Part shown: positions 10,013 through 20,639 of the stretch, one piece after another
How the letters are laid out: each line of letters opens with the position of its first letter
Numbering within the stretch: the first letter of the stretch is position 1
Assembly (NCBI GenBank): GCA_036925085.1
Contig: JAUPFP010000010.1
Span: 3,819,568 to 3,883,567 of the forward strand
DNA from: Brachycybe producta
Taxonomy: Eukaryota > Arthropoda > Diplopoda > Playtdesmida > Andrognathidae
Reading direction: 5' to 3'
DNA length: 64,000 nt
The notes under the pieces: model-generated
The model's input: only the letters and a program-made list of their open reading frames with translations
Told to the model about the DNA's origin: nothing
Database searches by the model: none
Program-made: the position numbers and the translations under genes

Positions 10013-10925
10013 TTAAGAGGCTATATCGCTGATCTATTGATAGAATAACAAAAAATTAGAAAGTGTGCTTCTATTTTTAAAAACTTTTTAAAAATCGCGA
10101 ATTTCTAACTCATGTTAAACTACATTGTACGGAGCCCTGTAAAGAACATCAGAGATTTTTTTTACAATCTCGACATTTTCACTTTTTCCAGAATCTCGAA
10201 ATTTCGACTTTATTCTCGACATTTTGACTTTTAATCTCGACATTTCGACTTTTAATCTCTGATTCGGCCATGTTAATTATGCCATGTTGCGCGCACCATA
10301 TTCTAATAATGCCTTAATGGAATTATTGCAAGTGCCCTCTTGTAGCAGCAATAATTTAATTATTAAGAGTATGGTGCGCACAACGTGGCATAATTAACAT
10401 GGCCGAATAAAAGAGATTAAAAGTCGACATGTCAAGATTAAAGTCGAAATTTAAAAGATTCTGGAAAAAGTCGAAATGTCTGAGATTTAAAAAAAAAATC
10501 TCGCCTGTCCTTTACAATGCTCCATACCATTGAGTACACCCAAATAAGAAAAAACATCCATTAAAATGTTGGTAAAAATACCTAAAGTAATTTTTAAAAA
10601 AACACATAAGTAAATTACAGTGAAGCCAACACATTGGCGCACGTGCTGATTTTTTTTTCCTGGTTCATGTTTTTTTTTCTTCATATTTGGGCGTTAAGTT
10701 TAACATAAGAGTTAGAAATTCGCGATTTTGTAATAGTTTTTAAAAATAGAACCGCACTTACCAATTTTTTGTCATTCTATCACTCGATCAGCAGCATATA
10801 TTTAAGGTGCACAGTGCACTTTGAAAACTTAATATTGGACAACTTTAAATATGAAAAATGATCATACATGTATTGCCGCGACTTGTGTGTATTTTAAAAA
10901 TTAACTTTTCTTCTTTAACATTGAA
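10013..10925 (+). mobile_element. TTAA palindromic element split by a foldback
   Basis: Left part 10013-10129 (TTAAGAGGCTATATC to AACTACATTG) and right part 10525-10925 (ATTGAGTACACCC to AAATTAACTTTTC) together match the 758-bp palindrome at 23624-24381. They are separated by the foldback copy at 10130-10524. The terminal part of the right arm appears truncated at about 10925. Confidence 0.7.
10130..10524. mobile_element. TCGACATGTCGA-family foldback with palindromic core
   Basis: CGGAGCCCTGTAAAG at the left and CTTTACAATGCTCCA at the right, each flanked by TA, as for Tc1/mariner-type target duplication. Arms carry TCTCGACATTTCGAC-type units. The core is a long inverted repeat: GGCCATGTTAATTATGCC on both sides, then GCGCACCATA and TAATAAT. 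It is inserted in the palindromic element at 10013-10925. Non-coding. Confidence 0.75.
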
Positions 10926-11285
10926 TAAACAGTTTTATTGCAAATCCATGAAGTTATATTGATGGTATCAAAAATAGAAACTGGATTATGTTACGACATC
11001 CACAGGACCATAACCTGAAGGTATTTTTTTTAATAGCCAACTGAACCACTTGGACGCCATATATCCCGCTTTTTATACACTTGGGTTCATGTATGCCTAT
11101 GCAAGTAGACCTGCAACCAAGGTAGCTGAACATTTCTCCAGTGTCCATCCGCTCATTATCATATAGGGCACACAGCAAGCACACAGGGTGTGGAGAGGTC
11201 AGTGGAGGCCGCTGACCTCTCAGGAAAAAACAAGGTTAGGTTGACCATCTTTCTTTGAGCAGTGCCGTAAATAATTATTATTTCT
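10926..11285. other. Spacer with no recognised feature
   Basis: Contains a minus-strand frame at 10954-11184 whose product has no motif I recognise. Composition is ordinary. A long G run (13-14 bases) begins at 11286. Confidence 0.4.
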
Positions 11286-11344
11286 GGGGGGGGGGGGGGG
11301 CAAAAGTAAAACTTACGCCCCCTCTCAAATTTTTAGTGGGCCCC

Positions 11345-11800
11345 ACCACTATTAAACAAATTGGGCCAACTGAATAAGTGCCAAATTGAACAAACGCCAA
11401 ACTGAATAAGTGCCAAATGGAAGAAATGCCAAACTGAATAAAAGCCAAAAATTTGGCGGTTATTCAGTTTGGCGTTTCTTCCATTTGGCGCTTATTTAGT
11501 TTGGCGTTTGTTCCGATTGGCGCTTATTCAGTTTGGCGGTTATTCAGGTTTTTTGTAAATTCTGATGGTCCAAATATTGTGAGCTTTTATAGACGTCAGA
11601 CTGTACAGATTTACAAACAGAACATGCTAACCTAATTACCTAACCTAACCTAACAATGTGTTTATCACATTTTGGCTGTTATTCAGTTTGGTGCTTGTTC
11701 AGTTTGGCGTTTGTTCCATTTGGCGTTTATTCAGTTTGGCGTTAGTTCAGATTGGCATTTATTCAATTTGGCACTTGTTCAATTTGGCGCTTGATCAGCG
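11345..11800. repeat. Third foldback family, GCCAAACTGAATAA arms
   Basis: The left arm 11355-11450 is an array of GCCAAACTGAATAAGTGCC-type units. From 11452 the complement GGCGGTTATTCAGTTTGGCG runs to 11545. A unique core (11546-11668) with ATTGTGAGCTTTTATAGACG and CCTAACCTAACCTAAC follows, then another inverted arm to about 11800. The period is about 17 bp. It may lie inside a larger element with GGGGGGCAA ends (about 11286-12160), but those ends are weak. Frames across it are artefacts. Confidence 0.75.
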
Positions 11801-12159
11801 CCACCAACAAATTCCATACCTTTAAAAATTGCTTCTTCCTGTCCGGCGAGAGTAGTGGATTTTCTGGATTTTCTAGTCTTAATTATTTTCCATGTAGGGG
11901 ACTTTGGTTTGTGTTTATGACACCATACACTTCCTCAGGACTCTAGCTTCTGTATTTTTAGGTGAGGGGTGTAAACGTTCAGCATAAATGGCGTTAAGCT
12001 TTCTTTCAAAAGAACTTCGAAAAAGAAAACTACTTAGCAATTTAAAACAAAATGCTTCGAAAAAAAATTTTTCGAAAAATTTTTTTTTCATTCCAACCAT
12101 TTTTACGCCCCCTATTCGTGTTTTGGGTGGGCAGTTGCCCCCCTGCCCTTCCGTTATTT

Positions 12160-12928
12160 GCGGCACTGTCTTTGAGACAAAAACGGGAACATTGGGATGG
12201 CAGCATGGTATGGATCGGCGGCGGCGGGCGAGGGTAAATACGGGTGGCAGCGGCGAATAACCCACTGTTGATGCTGATCAATGCTACGCAACTAAGGTTG
12301 CAAATACATGAAAATATATATGCACGAATATGAAAAAAATGGTACTGTCCCGTTCAAAACAGTATGCATGGTCAGCCTAAACAAGGGGCCTTTTTCAGAT
12401 GGAATTCATAGCACAGAGGCACCCAGAGTGTACAGTATGTTACAAACGTGAATCGACCTTTAGCTTCCATATCCAACTTCTCAAATGTGGTTATCCTATG
12501 TGTCCTAAAAGATAGTGGACATGTCGAAAGTTAACATTTCTATAATTAAATATGCTAAATCTTGAATAAATTCCCTTTCAGTAGCATTTTACAGATTGTT
12601 TCTATCTTCCATGGAAGTCATTAAAAATTGAAACTGCACAAGGACTTCGTGGACAGCCTGTATACCACACATGCCACCGTAAGTATACAATGGAACATAC
12701 TGTTGAAAACAAAAACACAAAAAAAAAAAGGAAAATGTAGGGCGGTATTTCATACTTCTTAAAATAGTAGTGATCACACTGATCAGCACTAAAGAATGCC
12801 GTCCAGAAAAAAAATAATACAAGTCATCTGTCATAACGATTTTCAAATCATTCATTACGAGGTGCCACAAGTCTGCTAGCATTGCAAAGCTTAGAAAAAA
12901 AGACTTCGTTCAAATGACAGTGAGTGAA
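12160..12928. other. Spacer with no recognised feature
   Basis: Several short frames, none with a recognisable domain. The opposite-strand frames around 11915-12281 run over GC-rich, inverted-repeat sequence (CGCCCCCTATTCG, GGGCAGTTGCCCCCCTG) that looks like the degenerate end of a DNA transposon. I cannot assign it. Confidence 0.4.
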
Positions 12929-12930
12929 AA

Positions 12931-13350
12931 TACGGAGCCCTGTAAAGGACATGCGAGATTTTTTTTTTAAATCTCGAAATTTTTGACTTTAATCTCGAAA
13001 TTTCGATTATTTCCAGAATCTCGACATGTCGACTTTTAATCTCTTTTATTCGGCCATGTTAATTATGCCATGTTGTGCGCACCATACTCTAATAATTAAA
13101 TTATTGCTGCTACAAGAGGGCACTTGCAATAATTTCCTTATTAGAGTATGGTGCGCCCAACATGGCATAATTAACATGGCCGAATAAAAGAGATTAAAAG
13201 ACGAAATGTCGAGTTTAAAGTCGAAATTTTGAGATTAAAGTCGAAATTTAGAGAGTCTGGAAAAATTCGAAATTTCGAGATTCTGCAAAAAGTGGAAATG
13301 TCGAGATTTAAAAAAAAAAAAATCTCGCATGTCCTTTACAGGGCTCCGTA
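12931..13350. mobile_element. TCGACATGTCGA-family foldback, best-preserved copy
   Basis: Perfect outer symmetry: TACGGAGCCCTGTAAAGGAC at the left and CTTTACAGGGCTCCGTA at the right, so TA flanks both ends. Arms contain ATTTCGA and TCGACATGTCGA units with CTGGAAAAA spacers. The core palindrome ATTCGGCCATGTTAATTATG pairs with its complement near 13160-13190 around a loop with GCTGCTACAAGAGGG. About 416 bp between the TA duplications. Non-coding. Confidence 0.8.
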
Positions 13351-13722
13351 AGAAAGAGAGGGATAGACACAAACACAGCATAATACTAGTTGTATATGGA
13401 AGGGCCGATGGCTAAAAAAACTGACACGTAGGCCATCCCTATCGCAAGAAAAGAAATAGAAAGCCTTTCAAACAATTTTAAAAATAGGCCGTGAAAACAC
13501 ACTCTTGAAACAGATCCATGAATCATAAAAAAATCTATATGGATGAAAGATTGAGCAGATTGAGGCTACAAAAAAAAACCTCCTCTTCACATAGATTATT
13601 AAGACACAGTATGTTGAAATTTTTGTTTCACCATTTAAGTCGCATATGCTGCCTAAAACGTATTTATAAATATGAAAGTATAATGCAAAAATCAAACATC
13701 TTCATTGCGTGTCGCAACTCTC
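13351..13722. other. Spacer with no recognised feature
   Basis: Two short overlapping frames on opposite strands (13468-13695 minus, 13518-13742 plus) show no motif I recognise. AT-rich. Confidence 0.4.
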
Positions 13723-13952
13723 TTAAGCCGCTATTACACTAGCAACTTTTAATGCAATAAAATGTGCAATGTGACAGGCAACTTCCTTTGTTTATAGTGT
13801 GATGTGACATGCAACTTGATGAAATTTTCCTTTCAACTAGTCTCAAACTCAGTCTCACCGAGTTGAACAGGTTCAACTTTGAAGAGATTTTTCAAGTCAA
13901 CTTTATGACAAACAACCAATCAGGCCGTTTGCCGGAAATGACATATACAACG

Positions 13953-13954
<2 letters not shown>

Positions 13955-13986
<32 letters not shown>

Positions 13987-14545
13987 TTTTATTAGGGTTT
14001 TACAGGTTGTACATTACAGCAACACTTACGTCTAACCCTGGTCAATATAAGACAAAATAAAATAACAAACACAAATACATAGGGATATACAAAGAGGTGA
14101 AAACAATCATTTCATCATCGATACATTTTTTTAATTTCCTCTTGCAGCCCGTCCATGCAACCAACAAGCTAGATCCAATGTCTTAACATTAGCATAAAAG
14201 CTAGCTGATGATGAAGAGTCCACTACATATTGTGGGAGTGAATTCCAAATAGGGATGACCCTATTAAAAAAACAGTGTTGTTTACAATTAATGCGAGCTA
14301 CAGGTGACATAATACGCTTTGAGTGGGACCTAGTGATTGTTGGAGAAAATATTAGGAAAGACTCCCACTCCAAGGGAAAAAAGACATCCTTAGCCAATAT
14401 TTTGTATAACAATACTAAGTCAGTATGGAGGCGTCTGAGTTCAAGAGTAATTATTCCAAGGGAATGCAATCGTTGAATATACGACATATTAGACAAGCCC
14501 TTCAATCGTTTAGTAAATCTACGCTGAACTGAATATGTAACATGG
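13955..14545 (-). mobile_element. 5'-truncated LINE with (ATT)n tail
   Basis: Minus-strand fragment ending in AATAAAATATTATTATT, the microsatellite-type tail of CR1/L2-like LINEs. It encodes only the last part of ORF2. The homologous part of the longer LINE lies at 31533-32160. It sits inside the Harbinger-like MITE at 13726-14959. Confidence 0.75.
14131..14545 (-). pseudogene. LINE ORF2 C-terminus fragment
   Basis: Reads VQRRFTKRLKGLSNMSY, then RLHSLGIITLELRR, LVLLYKIL, TRSHSKRI, ARINCKQHCFFNRVIPIW and NSLPQYVV. This is the region after the reverse transcriptase domain of CR1/L2/Jockey-like LINEs, where RSHS, the Cys/Arg block and VIPIWNSLP are typical. The reverse transcriptase core is absent. 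Up to 14505 the frame is open, so this copy is less decayed than the 31-35 kb element. Confidence 0.75.
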
Positions 14546-15229
14546 AACGAATTCCCGGTTTCATGACTTCCTGTTTATGAACTTCCTGTTAGTTGATCAC
14601 AAACCAGGGGGGCAGACATTGAAGAAAATCATGTACGATTTTCACTAAGATTCACAGCAGAATCGTGTGGATGGAAAGCCATTTTACTTTTTAGCTGCAT
14701 GTTTTTACTGGATATCCAGAATAGAATTTATTTTAAAATTGAGTAAAACGCGGATTAAAAGTAAAATGGCTTCCGATACCGTACGAAATTCACCGGAATG
14801 TCAGCTCCTTGACATAAAACGAAGTTTTCAAAACTTGATTGGCAGCTATAGGTTGCATAGTGTGATATAGAAGTTTATTACAAAGTTCTAGTTGCAAGTC
14901 ACATCTCAGGTTGCATTGCAAGTTGAATTGCATTGGAGGTTGCTAGTGTAATAGCGGCTTTAGGATATAAGAAAACTGGAAAACGAAAACTGGAATTCTC
15001 GGCAAATTTCGAAATTTGGCTAGAAACTCAAAGAAAAGTCAGGGAATTTACTTTAAAAAAAAATCCTAGAAATTTCAGGGATATTCAAATTCTTTAGATG
15101 CAAAGTGACCATAAAGTCCTTGTGCTGTTTCAATTTTGAACAATTTTACTCAACATTAATTTAATTCAATTCAATTAGATACATCTGCAATCAGATTGAA
15201 AGCCATGTGGCAGGGGGGATTGCTCCCAA

Positions 15230-15455
15230 TCATGAGTGATTGTCATTATTTAAAAATAAGACATCATTACGAAATTGAAATCGTCCTAACAAAGAACTAT
15301 TCACAGGAAGAGAATTCCATAGTCTAACAACATTAGGAAGAAAAGACCAAAAATATGCATCAGTCCTAGCCATTAATTCTTTGAAAGTCTTTGAATGCCC
15401 AAATCTACCTTTACAAGGATTTCTAGTTATTAAGGTGTTCATAAGACATAAAAAC
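15230..15455 (-). pseudogene. Second LINE ORF2 C-terminus fragment, different family
   Basis: The frame contains GRFGHSKTFKELMARTDAYFWSF and then PNVVRLWNSLP. The RLWNSLP signature after a basic segment is typical of ORF2 C-termini of non-LTR elements, but the sequence differs from the 14.1-kb and 32-kb copies. No tail microsatellite follows at about 15180. From 15456 to 15766 nothing is recognisable. Confidence 0.5.
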
Positions 15456-15766
15456 TCACTGGAGAGTAGCCAGAGGAAACGAGGTACCTAAGAGAAGGAA
15501 AACTCTGGTTTCAAACCATTATATAGTGGGCATTGGGTACTACCATTACTTTTCCGATGCCAGTGACATGAGTTCCGAAAGACTCAGAACAAGGCAATTT
15601 CAGGCATGGTTAGTGATGGGCAAATTCGTTGAAATTTACTTTGTTGAAATATTTCATGAAATTTATGCAAAGTTGTGAAATATATTGAAAAATTGTAAAG
15701 TTAATTGAAATCTATGACATAAAACAAGATAATTTGCATCAGTTTACATTTAACTTTATATACTAA

Positions 15767-15903
15767 CTAGTGGGGTAACCCGTCATAAATGACGGGAGCG
15801 AAATTCACAGGCAATTGTGCTCAAGATTAGAATTTTCCTCCGCCCTTTTATGACGTCAGACCAAGTTACAAACCAATTAGAAAGTGATGACGTTAATAAA
15901 AGG
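15767..15903 (-). mobile_element. Truncated Helitron-like 3' end
   Basis: CTAG at 15767-15770 after A, hairpin CCCGTCATAAATGACGGG, AGGCAATTGTG and the inverted CCGCCCTTTTATGACGTCA module, then truncated near 15903. It contains a perfect TGACGTCA. The region 15904-16350 is AT-rich with short inverted AAAACGATT segments and one extra AGGCTCTTAA end near 16282, probably from another TTAA MITE. Confidence 0.6.
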
Positions 15904-16351
15904 TCCTTCTATTTTTAAACAAGGTTAAAAATCGTTCGTTTTTTTACCCCCATGTTAAATCCCATTGGATCAAAAACCGTCCGACAAACATTTGAAAAAC
16001 TCTCGTTAAAAACGATTTAGAACAATAACAACATAATTAGCACATACTTTCATGTATTGGCTTCACGATGTTTCCTTTTTATAAATTTTGAAAAGGTCCT
16101 TCTATTTTTTAATAACGTTTAAAAGCGTACATTTTTTAACTCCATGTTACACACGACATTTTTTTTCTATTAATTATTTTGTGACTTGAAACCGGGAGAA
16201 AAAAACGTTAAAAAACCGTTTTTCAATCAAAAACGATTGCAGCGCCTACATTCGGAGAAATTTTGAACTAAATGCTGTATCTAGGCTCTTAAAAAAATTC
16301 CATTTCTTCAAAAATGATTGAAGAAAATGAAACAGATTCCAAAAACTTTAA

Positions 16352-16765
16352 GAGCCTACAGTGAAAAAAAAAACTTACAAAAATCTTCACATGTAGGCGC
16401 TTCTGTAGCTGTGACGTCATCATGTGGCAAAAAAATCAATTTTGATACACTTTTGTCCGCCATTTTCTCTCTTATCAATGGATAAAATAAAATGAAATTA
16501 AAAATAGAAAAACTAATTATAAACTTGTACCAATGTATCACTAGATAAGCAATATTGTTATGTACATATTGCAATTAGAATTTTGAAAATAACAATTTTC
16601 GTTGCAGAAAACAAAACATTTGCCTGAACCATGTATTTTTTAAAATAGGAATTTCCCTTTCTCATTGGTTTCAATGGCTTAGCTGTGGGGCGCCATTAAA
16701 CGGCGAAAAGTGGAACTATAATTGTTATCTGCTAATATTCAAAATGGCGTCACACATATAGGCTC
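16352..16765. mobile_element. TTAA-flanked MITE
   Basis: Starts GAGCCTACAGTG and ends ACATATAGGCTC, flanked by TTAA at 16348-16351 and 16766-16769. A second copy at 35734-36381 lies inside another repeat whose empty form has a single TTAA, which supports a TTAA duplication as for piggyBac-type transposons. It carries a perfect TGACGTCA near 16411 and GGCGCCATTAAACGGCG. Non-coding. Confidence 0.75.
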
Positions 16766-16975
16766 TTAAACAAGAAATTAACACAAAATTGACACAAATG
16801 GTAAAATTAAACATGTTTGAAGCACTCCTATGAACCAATTCCAATCACCATTTTTTTTTGTTTATTGTTTCAGTACTTGGAAACAGGTTTTCAAAATAAA
16901 TTTCACACTATTTTTGAAATATTTCAAATTCATGTCGTGTGAAATTATTTCACATATTATTTCACGTGACATATT

Positions 16976-17393
16976 TGTAACACCCAGCAACTTACGATCC
17001 AGCCAAAACCATAGCCTGGGGGGGGTAAGCAACTCCTGCTTGTCCCTCCCTCCTCTCCTAATTAATATTCTAGTGGTGGATTGATACTCTTAGGACCATG
17101 GTCACTTGGACCTGGTTACACCTCGTAGGTGTACACAGGTCCAAGGTATAAAAGGACCATGTTCCTCTGTGTTCATCGTCCTTGTCTTTTGCTCAACTTT
17201 GTTGTATTACGTAGATTCTTATCTGTACCACATCATGGGCCTGATGACGCACCTTTCATCAATGTGTTTATAATGGAAATCTGCGTCGTTTTTATGTTTG
17301 GAAACTAACACTTCTCTAAACAGGCCGGATACACCATAAAGCAAGGAGATATACAGATCTTGGAGCAGCTACAACATCTTCAATTGGTAACAA
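16976..17393 (+). mobile_element. Partial LTR of family A
   Basis: Begins TGTAACACCC and runs through CCAAAACCATAGCCTGG, GGACCATGGTCACTTGG, the TATA box GGTATAAAAGG (about 17145) and ACCACATCATGGGCC. It stops at TTCAATTGGTAACAA, well short of the full LTR end seen at 57363-58035. So this is a 3'-truncated LTR. Its TATA box and leader match the other copies. Confidence 0.65.
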
Positions 17394-18132
17394 CCACCCT
17401 ATTATCAAGGTGTAGAGACTTGCTCAGAACACGTTGACGTTTCCACTGAACAGTCCGTAATCTGGACAAGCTTTGATCCCATTTAGTTTGCTTTAGTGAA
17501 CTTCTACTGTGATATAAGTAAGGCAAATTTGACATCAGATTTTGAATAACTGTATTTCCTGTACATGACAAATGACGTTGGCCCTCGACTAAAGTTTAGT
17601 TAGCGACACGGAAAGTTCTCGTTAAAATTTAGCACTTAGATCTACAACTTCTACTGAACCTGAAAGTTGCCACTGAAAAGAACGAAAGCTGCTTTGTGCT
17701 TTGTGCGAATTTAAATGTATTATCCCACTTAATGTAAAGAGCTACTCTCATAATCCATGTTCCAGTTTTAACTTTTAAGTGCAGGCATGAAATAACATGT
17801 GACCTCTGCCCAAAATAGATCCCAGTGTGTGTGGGTGGTTGAGGGGAGGGGGGAGGACGTGCAGCAACTGATCTAACACAAACCAAAAACCACCCCCACA
17901 TCTGATCACAAACATGCCAAACAGGCATTTTTTTATTTTAACAAAAATTCTAAATGTGGATCACAACAAATACATGTACAGAAAAGAAATGGTAGTATAG
18001 AAGATATAAGATCTATTGAGTTATTTAAATGTACAACAAAAGTTAAGTCAATGGAATTAGAATGAGAATATTATGATCTGACGAAACTAGAAGCTGTCAT
18101 TGAAAACATCAAAAAATATTATATATATAATA
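17394..18132. other. Spacer with no recognised feature
   Basis: Minus-strand frames at 17380-17571 and 17629-17928 show no motif I recognise. A (TA)n patch at 18118-18130 marks the insertion site of the next Helitron-like copy. Confidence 0.4.
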
Positions 18133-18433
18133 TCCCAGGTCTGTGTGTGTGTGTGTGTGTGTGGAGTAACAAAACCATTGAAGCACGTCGGAATTTATAT
18201 AAATTTAAATAAATGAACCGTTTTTTTTCCTTTGGAAAGTGTAGAAGGGGGGAGAGAGAAAAGTGGGAGGGGTGAGGGGAAGAGGTTGGAAAGTGTAGAA
18301 GGGAGAGAGAGAAAAGTGGGAGGGGGATACTGAAATTGAAATGAAAGGAGTAAAAAAAAGGAAAAAACGACGCGCATGCGCACAATTGCCTGTGAATTTT
18401 GCTCCCGTCATTTATGACGGGTTACCCCACTAG
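18133..18433 (+). mobile_element. Helitron-like element, complete, plus strand
   Basis: One of the cleanest copies (301 bp): A then TCCCAGGTCTGTG at the 5' end, (GT)n, GAAGCACGTCGGAATTTAT, purine-rich module, GCGCATGCGC near 18372, TGCCTGTGAATTTTGCTCCC, hairpin CCCGTCATTTATGACGGG, TTACCCCA, then CTAG followed by T. TC at the start, a hairpin a few bases before CTAG, and A/T flanks are the textbook Helitron layout. Confidence 0.75.
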
Positions 18434-18443
18434 TTATATATAT

Positions 18444-18457
18444 ATTAAACCTGGTCT

Positions 18458-18493
<36 letters not shown>

Positions 18494-18560
18494 AACGCTG
18501 TACAAACCTTGAAGCACGTCGGGATTTATATAAATTTAAATGAATAAATGAACCGCTTTA
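18444..18560 (+). mobile_element. 5' fragment of a Helitron-like element
   Basis: Directly behind the previous copy: CCTGGTCTGTGTATG, (GT)n, then GTACAAACCTTGAAGCACG, AATGAATAAATGAACCGC. It then breaks off into a different repeat at about 18560, so it has no 3' end here. Confidence 0.55.
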
Positions 18561-19045
18561 TAGGATCATGCAAGAAAAGGGGTATAAAAGGATGTCTGTG
18601 TGTGTGTCCGGAACCAGATTTAGTGGGTCGAACAACTCAAGAACGGAATGAGATAAAGACATGCAGTATTTTTTATTTGATCCCGTGGGTCAATATGATG
18701 CTCCTGACAAAAAATTAAAAAATTTTACCCAGGGGTTATTTTTTTATGAATTTTTTAGAAACAAATTTTGAGTTTTTGGTCAAAATTTTTTGCAGGTCAA
18801 ACAACTCGAAAACGGGGCCCCCTACAATAAAATGTCATCAGAACTAAAATTATGTACACATCTGACATGAAACTGGAAAAAAATTGAAATTTTAGAGCGA
18901 TTTGATATATAAAATTTCGATTTTTTAAAAACGTAATTGTTTTTAAAAAAAATCGAGATTCTTCCTCTTTTCAGTTGTAGCATTCGAAAGGGGGACTTTT
19001 CTATTATTTAGGAGGGTGTTCATTTCTATGTTCTGTTATTATTTT
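18560..19045 (+). repeat. Interspersed repeat, copy 1
   Basis: Shares with 20640-21110 the blocks AGGATCATGCAAGAAAAGGG, GGATGTCTGTGTG, AACAACTCAAGAACGGAATG, CCCAGGGGTTATTTTTTTAT, AACAAATTTTGAGTTTTTGG and GTTGTAGCATTCGAAAGGGG. About 85-90 percent alike by eye. It contains GGTATAAAAGGATG near the start. No coding potential seen, and the family is unknown to me. Confidence 0.65.
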
Positions 19046-19164
19046 GGTGTATTAGAATACATGTGACGTATATTCATTTGAAACTATATTATTACAAATG
19101 AATGACGCGTGCGCATCACATGTAAGTATGTCGTGTACGTCAGTACATACATGTGTTTATCTAT

Positions 19165-20180
19165 ATACACACAGACGTACACACGTGTGTACATGTGCGT
19201 ACACATGCACACAAGTGTGTACATGTGCGTACACATGCGCACAAGTGTGTACATGTGCGTACACATGCGCACAAGTGTGTACACGTGCATACACATGCAC
19301 ACGAGTGCATACACGTGCATGTACATGTGCACGAGTGCATACACGTGCATGTACATGTGCACGAGTGCATACACGTGCGTACACATGTGCACAAGTGCGT
19401 ACACGTGCATACACATGCGCACAAGTGCATACACGTGCGTGCACATGCGCACAAGTGCATACACGTGCATGCACATGCGCACAAGTGCATACACGTGCGT
19501 GCACATGCGCACAAGTGCATACACATGCATACACATGCGCACAAGTGCATACACGTGTGTACACATGCACGCAAGTGCATACACATGCGTACACATGCAC
19601 ACAAGTGCATACACGTGCATACACATGCGCACAAGTGCATACACGTGCATACACATGCACACAAGTGCATACACATGCGTACACATGCATACACATGCAC
19701 ACAAGTGCATACACGTGCATACACATGCACACAAGTGCATACACGTGCGTACACATGCGCACAAATGCATACACGTGTGTACACATACACACACAAGTGC
19801 ATACACGGGCACATAAGTGCATACACGTGTGTACACATGCGCACAAGTACATACACGTGTGTACACATGCGCACAAGTGCATACATGTGCACACGTGTGC
19901 ACAAGTGCACACACGTGTGCTCATGTGCGTGCACGAGTACACACGTGTTCATGTGCGTACTCATGTGCGCACGTGTGTTCATGTGCGTACTCATGCATGC
20001 ACATGTTCATGTGCATACTCATGCGCGCGCGTGTTCATGTGCATACTAATGTGCGCACGTGTGTTTATGTGCATACTCATGCACGCGCGTGTTCATGTGC
20101 ATACTAATGCGCGCACGTGTGTTCATGTGCATACTCATGTGTGCACGTGTGTTCATGTGCGTCCTCATGCGCACACATGT
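19165..20180. repeat. 30-bp CA/TG minisatellite with Z-DNA-like alternation
   Basis: About 1 kb of near-uninterrupted purine-pyrimidine alternation. The main unit of roughly 30 bp is GCACAAGTGCATACACGTGC plus ATACACATGC. From about 19900 the unit changes to GTTCATGTGCATACTCATGC. Palindromic hexamers ACGTGT/ACACGT, GCATGC and TGCGCA recur. The Cys/Thr/His/Val frames open on both strands for 200-370 codons exist only because the period is a multiple of three and lacks stops; they are not genes. Confidence 0.9.
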
Positions 20181-20214
20181 AATAATGAAAAAAAAGTTGG
20201 TTATTTGATATATT

Positions 20215-20617
20215 AAAGCAATGGAGGTCTATAGGGTTCCTTGAATCCCTTGTTTTCTTAAGGTCAACTATATGTTGCACACACCCCATGTGTGGAGGGG
20301 GACTGAAATTGAAATGAAAGGAGTAAAAAAGATACAAATGACGCACATGCGCACACCAGAGAAAATAAAAATCTCCTTTTCTCTTTCAAATATAAAAAAG
20401 GGGTCCAGGGGATAATAGTATCAAAATTAAACTAGAATTTATCACAGGCAATTGTGCCCAGCATTAGAATTTCTTTTGCTCTGCCCTTTTATGAACGTCA
20501 TCAATTTCTAATTGGTTTGTTACTTGGTCTAACGTCATAAAAGGGGCGGAGGAAAAGAAGTTCTAATGCTGGGCACAATTGCCTGTGAATTTTGCTCCCG
20601 TCATTTATGACCACTAG
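20215..20617 (+). mobile_element. Helitron-like element, damaged 3' end
   Basis: Contains TTAAGGTCAACTATATGTTG, ACTGAAATTGAAATGAAAGG, a variant GCACATGCGCACACCAG, inverted GGGCGG modules and TGCTCCCGTCATTTATGACC then ACTAGT. The second half of the 3' hairpin and the TTACC spacer are deleted, so the terminus is CCACTAG with T after it. Confidence 0.6.
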
Positions 20618-20639
20618 TTTCATTGCTCTTAAGAGCAAT

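Larger units (their letters stand above)
13726..14959. mobile_element. Harbinger-like MITE with TTA duplication, LINE inside
   Basis: Terminal inverted repeats AGCCGCTATTACACTAGC at 13726 and GCTAGTGTAATAGCGGCT ending 14959, flanked by TTA at 13723-13725 and 14960-14962. TTA target duplications are typical of the PIF/Harbinger superfamily. The body pairs loosely (GTGACAGGCAACTTC against AAGTTGAATTGC). About 590 bp in the middle is a LINE 3' fragment inserted later. No transposase is visible; the frame at 14667-14870 has no motif I recognise. Confidence 0.7.

Noticed and set aside
11286..12160. hAT-like element with GGGGGGCAA ends around the third foldback
   Set aside because: The G-run at the left and the GC-rich inverted block at the right pair only loosely and no target duplication is visible, so it is not listed as an element.
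19084..20216. Five long open frames (up to 372 codons) rich in Cys, His, Thr and Val
   Set aside because: They occur on both strands and in several frames of a 30-bp tandem repeat, whose period is a multiple of three and lacks stops. Peptide repeats simply mirror the DNA unit.
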